From NCBI GenBank assembly GCA_010279815.1, contig QEOQ01000431.1, positions 184,482-199,419 of the forward strand: DNA of 14,938 nucleotides, read 5' to 3'. The notes under the pieces are model-generated. The model ran no database searches. It was not told the DNA's origin and saw only the letters and a list, made by a program, of their open reading frames with translations. This document shows, one piece after another, positions 1 through 8,543 of the stretch. The stretch's first letter is position 1; each line of letters begins with the position of its first letter. A program made the translations under genes and the position numbers. This DNA comes from Brachionus plicatilis (taxonomy: Eukaryota > Rotifera > Eurotatoria > Ploima > Brachionidae).

Positions 1-59
1 CAACGTTCTTTAATTTCATCTATAATCAAAAAACATCGAATAAATATTTTATATATAAA

Positions 60-760
60 ATTCATATATAAAAAAAATAAATCAGCAAACTTGGTACTCA
101 TTATTTGTATTATTTATTTTAGGGATATCTTTAATAAATATACTGAGCAATAATGGACTAATAACTGAGCCTTGAAGAACAACAATGAAAATTTCCTACT
201 AATATGACCATTAACGTTTACTTTGAATTTTCTGGAGTCAAAAACTTTATCCAGTGAATAATCAGGTCTCAGAGGTTCATTTTAATGAGCCTATATATTA
301 GACCGTCATGCCAAATCATGTCTAAAGCCTTCGAAATGTCAATATAACAAAGCACTAACTTATTTCTTTTTGTTTAATGATTCAAAATTTTTTCTGATAA
401 GAAATAAAAGATTGTCGGCAATTCGTGTGTGTTTCCCAAGACACTACTGCTCCTAAATCAGTAAAGAATTATTTTCTAAAAAACTTTATAGCCTATGATA
501 GAAAACGCGTTCAATTAATATTCCAAGAAAGCTTGTCATACCAGTACGTCTATAATTAGATGGATCTTATGCTTGGGATGACTTTTCATTTTCTTGGTAA
601 TGTTTGGAGTTTTCCATGCTTTGGGAATCCTATCTTGTCCAAGACTTAGATTTAAAAGATGAATTAAATCTTTTAAAAAATATTGAGATCAATTTTTCAA
701 CTTTAAATTTTGAATTTGATAAAGTTCTGGTGCTGTGTCATTACTCAGTTTTTTAGAACC
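60..760 (-). mobile_element. Degenerate non-LTR retrotransposon reverse transcriptase (Jockey/CR1-like)
   Basis: Read on the minus strand, scattered frames give reverse transcriptase landmarks in the right order. A 'SAPELYQIQNLKL' segment lies near 700-747. 'IDISKALDMIWHDGL' lies near 301-345 and corresponds to the block with the first catalytic Asp. 'QGSVISPLLLSIF' lies near 125-175. 'STKFADL' lies near 78-100, where the active-site FADD/YADD box would be, with the second Asp replaced by Leu. Several stops and frame changes separate these pieces, so this is a dead copy. The order and motifs fit Jockey/CR1-type elements; the exact clade is not certain. The left end is cut by the window or by decay. 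Confidence 0.8.
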
Positions 761-850
761 AAAATCACTTGATTCATGGTAATTTGTTTATCAAGAACGA
801 ACTCTTTGTTAGAACGAATTCTGAGAAAACATTAATTATTAACTAAAAAG

Positions 851-930
851 TAGTGTTGTGAGTCGACTATAAATTTGAATAGTCGACTCAAGTCGACTAT
901 ATTTTTTACAAGTCGACTAAAAACCGACTA
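851..930. repeat. Cluster of AGTCGACT palindromes with a hairpin
   Basis: The 8-bp palindrome AGTCGACT occurs four times, at 861-868, 881-888, 891-898 and 911-918, followed by a related CCGACTA at 924-930. The first two copies form a perfect 11-bp inverted repeat, 860-870 against 879-889, with an 8-bp loop. The cluster starts just after TAGTGTTGTG, which resembles the terminus of a hAT-type element, and short subterminal repeats are common in that superfamily. No matching opposite end is visible, so the transposon reading is inference. Confidence 0.6.
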
Positions 931-956
931 ATTTAATATGGCATCAAATACATTCT

Positions 957-1207
957 GCACTATAAATAATCACAAGTTGCACTATAATATTTAAATTTAT
1001 ATAATATTTACATGCACTATATTAATCAAGGCTGCACTATAAATAACATTTTTACACTATAATATTCTTTAATAAGCACTAATATAAATTTTATTTTGCA
1101 CTAAAATAATCTTTACTAAGCACTAAATTAATGTTTAAAAATCTAAAATAATTTTGGACCTGAACTATTTTAATTAATTTTTAGATAAATAAATACAACA
1201 AGCACTA
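957..1207. repeat. GCACTA degenerate repeat array, roughly 21-bp period
   Basis: GCACTA, usually continued as TATAAT or AAAT, occurs at 957, 979, 1014, 1034, 1076, 1098, 1120 and 1202. A CACTA variant sits at 1055 and an AACTA variant near 1163. From 1014 to 1120 the spacing is 20, 21, 21, 22 and 22 bp, about two turns of B-DNA. No coding potential is seen in any frame. It could be subterminal repeats of a decayed DNA transposon, linked to the AGTCGACT cluster just before it, or a small satellite. The rest of 1208-1394 is AT-rich with nothing recognisable. Confidence 0.65.
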
Positions 1208-1394
1208 TTTTTTTCGAAAACTTTATTTTTTATAAACATAAGAAAATACAAATTACAATTACAAATATGTGATTTAATTTTGTAGAGAAAAAAAATATAG
1301 TAATACATACATAAGAATAAAATAAAAAAAAATAAAATTATATTTATTAAGTAGCCGATTCGTTATTAAATTAACGAATTAAATAAGCTTTAAA

Positions 1395-1880
1395 GCTTTT
1401 TTGATTCTTTGCCACGGTCCGAAAGCCATTCTTTTGGAGATCCAAAGATTGAAATCCAATCTAAAACTTTTTCAAAAATTTCATCCATTGATTTGGATTT
1501 AATTTTATAAACAAATCGGTAATTACAAGACAACCGATGGATCCTTTTGAATTTTCAGGAAAACCTAAAACAAGATCAAAACTTACACGATCTAAAATAC
1601 TTACAATAGGTAAAGCAAGAGCAGGATGTTCTACAACTCCTTTTTTATCATATTTTAGACAAGTATTGCATCTATTTATATAATTTTCAATTTCTTTTTA
1701 AATTGATTTCCAAAAATATTTAGACGAAAGATTTGAATAAACTGTTTCACTTTTAAAATGTCCATGTCCATTATAAACACTCACTTTTAAATGAGTGTTT
1801 ATAATGATATCCAATCGATCCTCCATTTTTGGAACGATCAAATTGAAATGTTCTTCTCTATTTTCAGCTGTTATTTTGAT
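1395..1880 (-). mobile_element. Broken Ty3/Gypsy-type integrase fragment
   Basis: The minus strand reads as an integrase with its N-terminal zinc-binding domain. It shows His residues in 'NTHLKVSVYNGHGHF', then 'YFWKSI', then 'NRCNTCLKYDKK' with the paired Cys residues. The catalytic core follows, with 'DRVSFDLVLGF', 'GCLVITDLF' and, in another frame, 'IFEKVLDWISIFGSPKEW' and 'LSDRGKE'. An in-frame stop at 1698-1700 and a frameshift with apparent loss of residues after 'VITDLFIK' show it is dead. Nothing like RNase H or gag is recognisable upstream, so only this segment survives. Family assignment rests on the HHCC and D...D pattern order. Confidence 0.8.
1769..1806. repeat. Perfect 15-bp inverted repeat within the integrase remnant
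   Basis: CATTATAAACACTCA (1769-1783) is exactly inverted at 1792-1806 around an 8-bp loop. It falls inside the HHCC coding region, in the stretch encoding 'NTHLKVSVYNG'. It may be a chance product of decay or a local palindromic duplication. Confidence 0.6.
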
Positions 1881-2225
1881 CTCCTAATTTTTAAAAAAAT
1901 TTTTTTACTTTATTTTAATCATTCTCAAGGTTGCAAATAAAAAATAAGTAAAGTAATTTTTAAAAATCGTATATAATAGAAATTTTTAGTCAAATTGAAA
2001 AAATTATTCAAGTTTTATTTATTTAATTGAATACAAATAAACAATTTTTGAAATGAAAGTAGGAAAATCATTTTATTTTTTATTTTAAGTTTCATTATTT
2101 GCTGATACCATTTCAATTAATTAAATTAAAAATTCTAAAAATATATGATTTATAAAATCAATTTTTGGTTAAAAAAATAAAAAATGTCTTAAAAATTAAT
2201 AACTAAAATATTCATTATGTTTTTT
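1881..2225. other. AT-rich intergenic stretch, no feature seen
   Basis: Very AT-rich sequence lies between the integrase remnant and the 3' end of PEX11B. It has no open frame with recognisable protein similarity and no clear repeat. It should contain the 3' UTR of PEX11B, which is read leftward. Confidence 0.5.
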
Positions 2226-4380
2226 TTAAGTTTTTAATTTCAAAGTAGAATCCCAAACAAATAATAAACTTAATAATGATGAAATTAAACCCAATAATCC
2301 TTGAATTCCTGGTGATAATTCAATAAATCCCAAACTACTTAATGGTAAAAATATATCTGCTACATTTTTTGCCGTATCTAATAACAAGGGCTGATTTTTC
2401 TTATTTGATAGAATTAATCTTAAAATATTTAATGCCTTAAGTTTGTCTGTTGATCTTTTTGTTCGAATTATCGAGGTATAAGCTCCTGATTGTTCGTCGA
2501 GTCTATATTTGTTCACTGGGTCATTTTGTCGTTTGATTCGTTCATTTATCAAATTTATTAATTCCATCAGATCATGACAATCTCTAGCCAAATAAAGAAT
2601 TGATGAAAAAAGCCAAAATTTGTTACACCACTTGGAAATATTCGCTTTGTCCTTAATCTTCATTACACCAATTGAGTTTAACCATAAAATATTGTCTAAT
2701 AATAGATAACATGCTTGATTTATATTACAAAAAGTAAGCACAAATCGATAGAAATGATCTTGTAGATGAATTGTATTCAATGCATTTATTATCATTTCAT
2801 GGCTTTTCCCAAATCTCAAGACTTAAATTAATTAAGAAATTTTTTTAATTTTTAGCAATGCGATAAAATAAAATTTATAGGGCGTTTTATTCCGTTTAAA
2901 AAATTTCAAATTTTTTTGATTTTTTAAATGAAACTTGTTACCAATAAACAATTCCGACTTATTAATTAAAATTTCGTTAAATATACCTTACAAAAACTAA
3001 TAGAAAAAATAAAATTAATCTAAAATGATGTCTGTTTTATTATTTTTAAAATAAAAATGAGAATTAAGATATTTTTATTGATCAAAATTTTAATGAAAAC
3101 AGGTACTGTAAATCCTTGAAAATTAGCCTGGAGAATACAATATAGCGACATCTTTGCCGATATCACTGAAAAGTTAATTAACTTAATCAAGAGTTTTTAA
3201 GTTAATTAAGAGCATAAATACTTGCTTTAACACTTCAAACGGGAGATTGTATAGACGTGCTAAAGGGTACCAATGTAAACACTACAGAGTTCTGGTACAT
3301 TAATAGATATAAATCCCGTACCTAAGAATCGGCTACAACCCTTGCTATTTTCTATTTCATTTTCACTAGTATAAAAACTTAGTCCCTAAACTTTTAAAAA
3401 AGTTTAAAACGAACATCATAATTATCAAAAATAATTTTCACTTTAACACCAATGTTTTTTTTTTCATATGGTCTCATGAGAATAGATTCGCTCGATGAGT
3501 TAATACTTTATAAATTTTTTTTCACGTTTTAATCGATCTCAAAAATAGATTCGTAAGCAATTTTATTGCCCTCTTAATTGGTAAAAAAATTTTTGATTCC
3601 ATCCCCGGTGTCTAATAATTTTTTTAATGTATTAAAACGATTCGAAAAATATTTTGTTAGCTTTTTATCCCTCCAATTTTACAACAGAACTTCATAGGCT
3701 AGTTGGCAAGGATTAAGGATTTTATTTATTCAAATTACAATATTTTGGGAATCAAGTAAAACAGGTCCTTATTTGGTCTTAAAATTTATTAATTTGTTTA
3801 TTGCCTTTGCTACGAATTTTAAATTGAAAAATTAAATAAAAATGGATTAAAATTTGATTATAAATAGCAGGTTTTAAATTCTTTGCAGAAAGGTTAAATA
3901 AAAAAATGAAATATTAAAAATCTTCTTTCCTTTTTTGAAGAAAAATTTAACTTAAGTTCGAATCATTTTTTGTTTGTTAAGATAAAAACTAAAATTCAAA
4001 CCTTTTCTTGTGCTGCTCATTATAGTTTCGATTTTTTTTAACTTTTCCATAAATTCTTTGTTGCTTTTACTTTTCCATAAAATATACCAAAACAATTTAC
4101 AGGCATATTGCACAGTTCTTAAAATTTAAGAATTATTTTTATTTTAAAAATTAATTTTAAGTTGTAAAAAAATTTATAATTTGAAATGATAGATTTCAAG
4201 CAGACATCATTTAAAAAAAATGAGTATTAGTAATTATAATGCTAAAGAGAATTTAATAGAAATAATAATTCAATTTTCTTAATAAATAGTAGAAAATAAA
4301 ATTAAGAATTTCTACCTGAAAATTTTATCTTTGCCATTTGTTTTGCTATTCAACGCAACTAATTTTGTACTTAATTCCAT
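2226..4380 (-). CDS. PEX11B: Peroxisomal membrane protein 11 (PEX11B-like), three exons
   Basis: This is a peroxisomal membrane protein that elongates and helps divide peroxisomes. The minus-strand exons are 4380-4316, 4117-4002 and 2821-2226 (stop TAA), joined in phase to give 258 residues; the human protein is about 259. The start reads 'MELSTKLVALN' and continues through 'GKDKIFRTVQYACKLFWY', the family's N-terminal block. Next come 'KVLRFGKS', 'RFVLTFCNINQACYLLLDNI' and 'YLARDCHDL'. The end has the typical 'DIFLPLSSLGF' and 'SPGIQGLLGLISSLLSLLF' hydrophobic segment (about residues 232-250) and a short 'LKLKT' tail. The second intron, 2822-4001, is 1,180 bp, very long for this window; the first, 4118-4315, is 198 bp. 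The start ATG is preceded directly by a pyrimidine tract and AAG, which could be a trans-splice acceptor. ZNF593 lies 119 bp upstream on the same strand. Family identity is strong; the choice among PEX11 alpha, beta and gamma is less so. Confidence 0.93.
2822..4001 (-). other. Long intron of PEX11B with no recognisable content
   Basis: The donor is GTTTGA at 4001 and the acceptor is TTTAAG ending at 2822. I found no exon, known transposon motif or RNA gene inside on either strand. One perfect 13-bp inverted repeat, 3174-3186 against 3197-3209, with TTAATTAACTTAA arms, lies in the middle. The stretch around 3235-3380 is less AT-biased than its surroundings and may be old inserted DNA, but I could not assign it. 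Confidence 0.6.
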
Positions 4381-4402
4381 CTTTAAAAAAAAAGAAAAAT
4401 TT
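4381..4402 (-). promoter_or_regulatory. Splice-acceptor-like tract abutting the PEX11B start codon
   Basis: On the minus strand a T-rich tract ends in AAAG immediately before the ATG at 4380. A second acceptor-like TTACAG lies near 4455. Together with the 119-bp gap to ZNF593 this fits spliced-leader addition, which is known in rotifers. A cis intron in the 5' UTR is the alternative. Confidence 0.4.
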
Positions 4403-4486
4403 TACATAAACTCGTCTTGTATAACTTTGGCATTTTATTTCCAAGATATAAAGACTGTAATTATAAAAAAATATTTTTTTCAGAAT

Positions 4487-4492
4487 TTTATT
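4487..4492 (-). terminator. Polyadenylation signal AATAAA of ZNF593
   Basis: The plus-strand TTTATT reads AATAAA on the minus strand, starting eight bases after the ZNF593 stop codon. It lies only about 107 bp before the PEX11B start. Confidence 0.5.
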
Positions 4493-4499
4493 TGAATTT

Positions 4500-4988
4500 T
4501 CAAATAATGTTATCTTTGTCAACTGTTTCTTCAAAAATTTTTTCCAGTTTCTGCTTATCTGGTTGAGTTTTTATATCAAATTTCTTTGGTGCTACAAAAC
4601 AACCAATTCCAGCAGCTCTATTTGCTTCTTCTTGGGTGTAGGGCTCAGTTTCTAGAGCTTTCATCCTTCGTTTGTGCAATTTTGTCCTGAAATGCTCTTT
4701 TAAAGCTATTTCATCAATAAAATATCGTCTTGAAAAAATGGTTTAAATTTTATTTAAAAAAAAAATAAAGACTTACGCGCAGTGTACACAATAGTTTTGA
4801 GCAGCACCAGGCATATCGTGCTCAATTGCTTGATTTAAAAGTTCATGAGCATTTTTTAATTTTAAATCTTGATGAATTTGATCGTGATCTTTGGTTTTGC
4901 GCTTGGTTTTGTAAATTTTGTGCAAATGAGATACCTTTTTATGATTATGGCTCTTTGATTTTCTAGCTTTACTTTTCGTTTTGGCCAT
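4500..4988 (-). CDS. ZNF593: ZNF593/Bud20-type zinc finger protein, two exons
   Basis: This family acts in nuclear maturation and export of the large ribosomal subunit; yeast Bud20 is the counterpart. Exons are 4988-4777 and 4728-4500 (stop TGA), with a 48-bp intron (donor GTAAGT, acceptor TTCAAG). The spliced protein has 146 residues; the human one is about 134. It opens with a very basic stretch rich in Lys, His and Arg, then 'DQIHQDLK'. A single C2H2 finger follows, with Cys67, Cys70, His83 and His89 in 'CVHCARYF' and '[13 protein letters not shown]'; the intron splits the codon after the second Cys. The conserved '[15 protein letters not shown]' comes next, then an acidic tail. The ATG at 4988 is preferred because it starts the basic region and no upstream in-frame ATG exists. 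It is preceded directly by TTCAG, another acceptor-like sequence. Confidence 0.93.
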
Positions 4989-5281
4989 CTGAATTTTTTT
5001 ATCAATAAAATGTACTTCTGAACAAAAATATAAATTCAAGTGTGCTATCTTTCAATTACTCTGAACATATAAAAATTTTTTATTATTTTATAAATTATAA
5101 TTTCATGTTCTTTAGTTAAGTTTTTCTTGATATTTCAATATGTCTCCTAAGTAAATGGTAAAAATTTTGAACTAATTTTCATAAAGGATTATTAATGTGA
5201 CAACGTATTGATATGATTTTAGTTTAGAATATTCAGAAAGAAATCTATTCCAGATTATGAGTCAATTTAAACAGTTTCATA
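4989..5281. promoter_or_regulatory. Divergent intergenic region between ZNF593 and STX16
   Basis: This 293-bp AT-rich gap separates two genes read outward and must hold both promoters. I see no TATA box, initiator or known factor site I would defend. TTCAG and TTCCAG motifs upstream of STX16 (about 5230-5251) could be splice acceptors for a 5' UTR intron or leader. Confidence 0.55.
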
Positions 5282-6387
5282 ATGGCATTTAGAAATCTTA
5301 CAGATGTTTATATTTTAATGAGAAATAATGCAATTTCGAGTCGATCAGTATTTCATGATAACCAGGTATGCTTCATGCAAAATCGATTGATAAATTTTAT
5401 TCAATTTTTTAATTCTTAAGTATTCAGATGATAAAGCTGCTTTGGTTGTTGATCTGGAATCCGGTAATGTTAAAACAACCTCTAAGTTACCACCGGAATG
5501 GATGGGTGACGTGGACGAAATACAATTTGAAATGACCAAAATCAAGAATAAACTTAAAGAACTATCTGGTATGCATGACAAGCATTTAAATCGACCTACG
5601 TTCGATGATAATGTTGATGACGAGAAAGCTATTGATTTTTTGACTAAAGAAATTACTCAAGTAATTTCTAAAATTTTGAAAATTTTTTTGAATTTAAAAA
5701 TTAAAAAAGACAATGAACAATTGTCAAGCCAAAATACGTAAACTATCCATACGCTCAAATTATATGGGTTCCAGATCTTTTACTGATGAACGCTTAATGA
5801 AAAACATTGTCAGGAGTCTTGCATCACAACTTCAAGAAATAACATCAAATTACAGAACGAGCCAAAATTTGTATCTAAAAAGTTAACTTGGAAAAATTTG
5901 TTTATTTTTTTTAAATTTTCTTTTTTTCTTTAATGTAGAGATCCAAGCCAGAAAAGAACGATCTAACATGATGTTCGATACATCTCAATATTTGCCTTCT
6001 AGTGCATTGATGACCGAAGACAACATATACAATGATGATGATTTGGATTTCAAAACTGTTGGTCAAAAGCATGAACAACTTCAAATGAATAGAATTAACG
6101 AAAGATTAATAAATGAGCGAGAGACTGAAATAAATCATGTTGTTAAATCTATTAGTGATTTAAACGAGCTGTTCAAAGACTTGGCAACAATGGTCTCTGA
6201 CCAAGGCACTGTTTTGGACCGAATAGATTATAACATTGAGAGAGTTTCTCATTCAGTCGAAGGGGGACTAACACAATTGGAAAAAGCTGCAAAATATCAA
6301 AAATCCAATAGAAAAATGAAAGCTATTTTGATCTTAATAATAGTTTTTTTAGTTATGTTTTTTCTTCTTGTATTAACTAAGTTTTGA
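5282..6387 (+). CDS. STX16: Syntaxin-16 (Qa-SNARE), four exons
   Basis: This is a target-membrane SNARE for endosome-to-trans-Golgi fusion, related to yeast Tlg2. Exons are 5282-5365, 5421-5660, 5710-5881 and 5939-6387 (stop TGA), giving 314 residues; human STX16 is about 325. The N-terminus 'MAFRNLTDVYILMRNN' matches the family's short peptide that binds the Sec1/Munc18 protein VPS45. The 'PPEWMGDVDEIQFEMTKI' and 'HDKHLNRPTFDD' blocks open the Habc helical domain. The SNARE helix covers about residues 222-284 and holds 'SISDLNELFKDL' and 'DQGTVLDRIDYNIE', with Gln254 as the zero-layer residue. The last 21 residues or so form a hydrophobic tail anchor. Introns are 55, 49 and 57 bp. The third uses a weak GTTAAC donor and was placed by phase and by the 'YLKKIQARKERS' match. 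The gene converges on M1AP downstream. Confidence 0.95.
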
Positions 6388-6484
6388 ATTTTTTCCTGTC
6401 TATTTTTAAAAAGCAAATGTCGAATTTGTTTTTAATCGTTTTTAAATTTTTTTTAAAGTTTATTGCATGTAAAACAGTATTAAA

Positions 6485-6501
6485 AATAAACAGAATTTAT
6501 T
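6485..6501. terminator. Interlocked polyadenylation signals of STX16 and M1AP
   Basis: AATAAA on the plus strand at 6485-6490 serves STX16, whose stop ends at 6387. TTTATT at 6496-6501 reads AATAAA on the minus strand and serves M1AP, whose stop is at 6526-6528. A second minus-strand AATAAA overlaps the M1AP stop at 6522-6527. Because cleavage normally follows 10-30 bases after the signal, the two 3' UTRs probably overlap. Confidence 0.6.
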
Positions 6502-6525
6502 TAATTTGTTTTTTAAAGTTGTTTA

Positions 6526-8543
6526 TTAATCTTCTTCAAGTGGATTGTAAATTTCACATGATGGAATCTAAAAAAAAAAAAAAAAAAAGGCATTTTGGAA
6601 TTAAAAAAAATACTTTTTTTAGACAAGACTCAAAAAATTGGATTTTGTCTATGTCATTTATTTCACTTTGAGATTGTAAGGCTTTCCAATCGTCATAGAA
6701 ATTATAAAAAATGTTGCTGTTAAGTATATTTGAATTAGAAGCAATTTTTTTCATCAACAGGACAGAAACATTGGAACTTTTGTTAGTTACTGGAATTAAA
6801 AAATATTTTGCTTTTAATATTTGATTCGTTGTCTGGGAAAATTCACAAAAAGCACCTTTATTCTGCAAATATTTTATCAAAATTTTTTTCCTTTTATTCA
6901 TGTCTATGGTCATTGAACAAATGGATCATATATAAATTTACTTTTATTTTGGAAAAAAATATTTAACAATTTAAAATATTTTAAAATCTTTGATTCAGCC
7001 TAATCAAATTAATAATTAAACGAAATATTTTTGCCCCTTAAACTGCTTAGTTAGAAAAAATTATTTTCTTTAAGTTTTGAATTTAATTTTAATGTAATTT
7101 CAATGACCATAAACTTTTACTATTTTAATTTACATTTTCTTTTAAATAATTGGAAAAAATTTTAAACTGTTTTAAGTTTTCAATCGTTTCGTTATAGCTT
7201 GTTCTAGAACTAGACGTTGGTTTTAAAATTAAAGGCTTTTAAGTTAAAATTAAAAATTTCGAAATTCAAAGTTTGAATTAAAACATACTTGACCATAAAG
7301 TATAGACTCGCATATGCCACTCAAAGAAACTAATTTACTGATTTTTAGTTTGTAAGTTTGTACTATATCATTCTGAAGATACTTTTCGCTACTCGAAGCG
7401 CTAAATTTTATTGACTTTCTAAGATCAGACATTTGTTCTAATTCTTCGCATTAATAAGATTACCTGTACCGTAGAAGTGTCGAAGTTTTTATCTAGATCC
7501 AAAACTCGTTCAAGAATATCGCATTTTATAACCGAATTATCTTGATTTAATTAATTACCTATTTTAATAAAAGAATTTATTTTACGGAAATACTCGATGA
7601 AAAATAAATTTGGATATGTTCATATTCAGCAACTTCGTTGAGCCAATTTTTTAAATGTTCCATTAATATACATTTTTCTTTTTTCTTAAAATAAAATAAT
7701 TTTTCAATTTTTGAAATTTATTTTACCAATTTTCATATTAAAAATTTCGACAACAAAGCGAGCATCTTCAACATCCATTAGATCAATGTCAAATTCAGAA
7801 ACCTTTGATTCTTTATACAAATTGACCAACAAAATTTTCTAAACACAAAAAAGGGTTTCAATTAAAATAAGACTTCTTTTAAAATATTTGAAGTTAGAAA
7901 CCTTAAAAATAATTTATAAATGAAAAAATGCTAAACAGACTATTTTAACTGCTAAAAAAATATTACTTTTATTTTTTCTTCAGCATGATTTAATTTTAAA
8001 CATTCCATTCGGTGCATATTTTTGGCAAAAATCTCGATCTCAACTTTTGAATCACTTTTAAAAATAAGCGTTGATAATTTTCTAACTGTTTCCTCAATAA
8101 TCAAAGCATAATTAGTTGTCTTCTGTTTTGAGGGTGAAGACAGAAGCAACATTTTATTCAAAAATGAAAAGACGTTTTCATTTTTTCCATAAATTGAATC
8201 CAAAAATAAAAACGAATCCTTGGGAAAATTATTAAATTTAATTTTTTCACAATAAATAAAATACCATCTTATTTGATATGACTGCAACAATGATTAGATA
8301 TGGTATCCGATTATTAACATCCACCAGTGAGCAAATGATCTCAAAATATTCTTTTAATATCAAACAAACTAGACCAATTTCATTTTGATTGAATACATCA
8401 AGATCAAATATAATTATTTTTCCTTTAAAATCAAAACTTTTAAGATTAATTGAGGAATTTTCTACTTAAAAATGGTACTAACCAGTCTGTTTCGCAAACC
8501 TCGTGTTTAAATTATTTTTTTCACGTTTTCTAACAAAATTCAT
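6526..8543 (-). CDS. M1AP: Meiosis 1-associated protein (M1AP) homologue, ten exons
   Basis: In mammals M1AP is a germline protein that supports meiotic recombination and spermatogenesis. My exon model on the minus strand is 8543-8525, 8461-8265, 8218-7967, 7838-7727, 7677-7594, 7540-7464, 7414-7289, 7235-7134, 6862-6614 and 6567-6526. It gives 419 residues, against about 530 in human, and all phases agree. The clearest family blocks are 'SGICESILYGQ' (about 279-289), followed across a splice by 'PLILKPTS', and 'SEFDIDLMDVED'. Others are 'YFLIPVTNKSSNVSVLLMKK' and the final 'CEIYNPLEED'. The C-terminus is shorter than in mammals. Most introns are 46-63 bp; two are 128 and 271 bp. The first exon is the weakest part: 19 nt ending at a GTGAAA donor, with a tandem AAGTAG acceptor at 8462-8467. 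The last intron's pyrimidine tract is a run of 19 T. No catalytic domain is known. Confidence 0.85.
6568..6613 (-). other. 46-bp last intron of M1AP with a 19-T tract
   Basis: The donor is GTATTT at 6613 and the acceptor TAG ends at 6568, preceded by 19 consecutive T on the coding strand (A on plus, 6570-6588). Without splicing, the frame would run through a run of Phe codons and end at the TGA just after 'DSIM'. With splicing it gives 'IPSCEIYNPLEED', which matches the M1AP family, so the intron is preferred. Confidence 0.75.

Noticed and set aside
3235..3380. Possible extra PEX11B exon or gene fragment in the long intron
   Set aside because: A minus-strand frame of about 35 codons exists, but it resembles nothing known, and the three PEX11B exons already cover the full family length in phase.
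4346..4534. Minus-strand open frame between ZNF593 and PEX11B
   Set aside because: It overlaps PEX11B exon 1 and the end of ZNF593 in another frame and is mostly Phe, Lys and Tyr from AT-rich sequence.
5345..5581. Minus-strand open frame antisense to STX16
   Set aside because: It lies opposite STX16 exon 2, whose protein match is strong; the antisense frame has no family resemblance.
6384..6671. Plus-strand open frame after STX16
   Set aside because: It has a low-complexity Lys/Phe composition, overlaps the STX16 stop, and runs through the 3' UTR and opposite M1AP exons.
7444..7463. 20-bp intron in M1AP ending at GCGAAG
   Set aside because: Too short; the in-phase acceptor TTAGAAAG at 7415 gives a 49-bp intron and keeps the family match.
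8462..8482. 21-bp intron in M1AP starting at GTTAGT
   Set aside because: Far shorter than any other intron here (minimum 46 bp) and below workable spliceosomal size; the GTGAAA donor at 8524 gives 60-63 bp.
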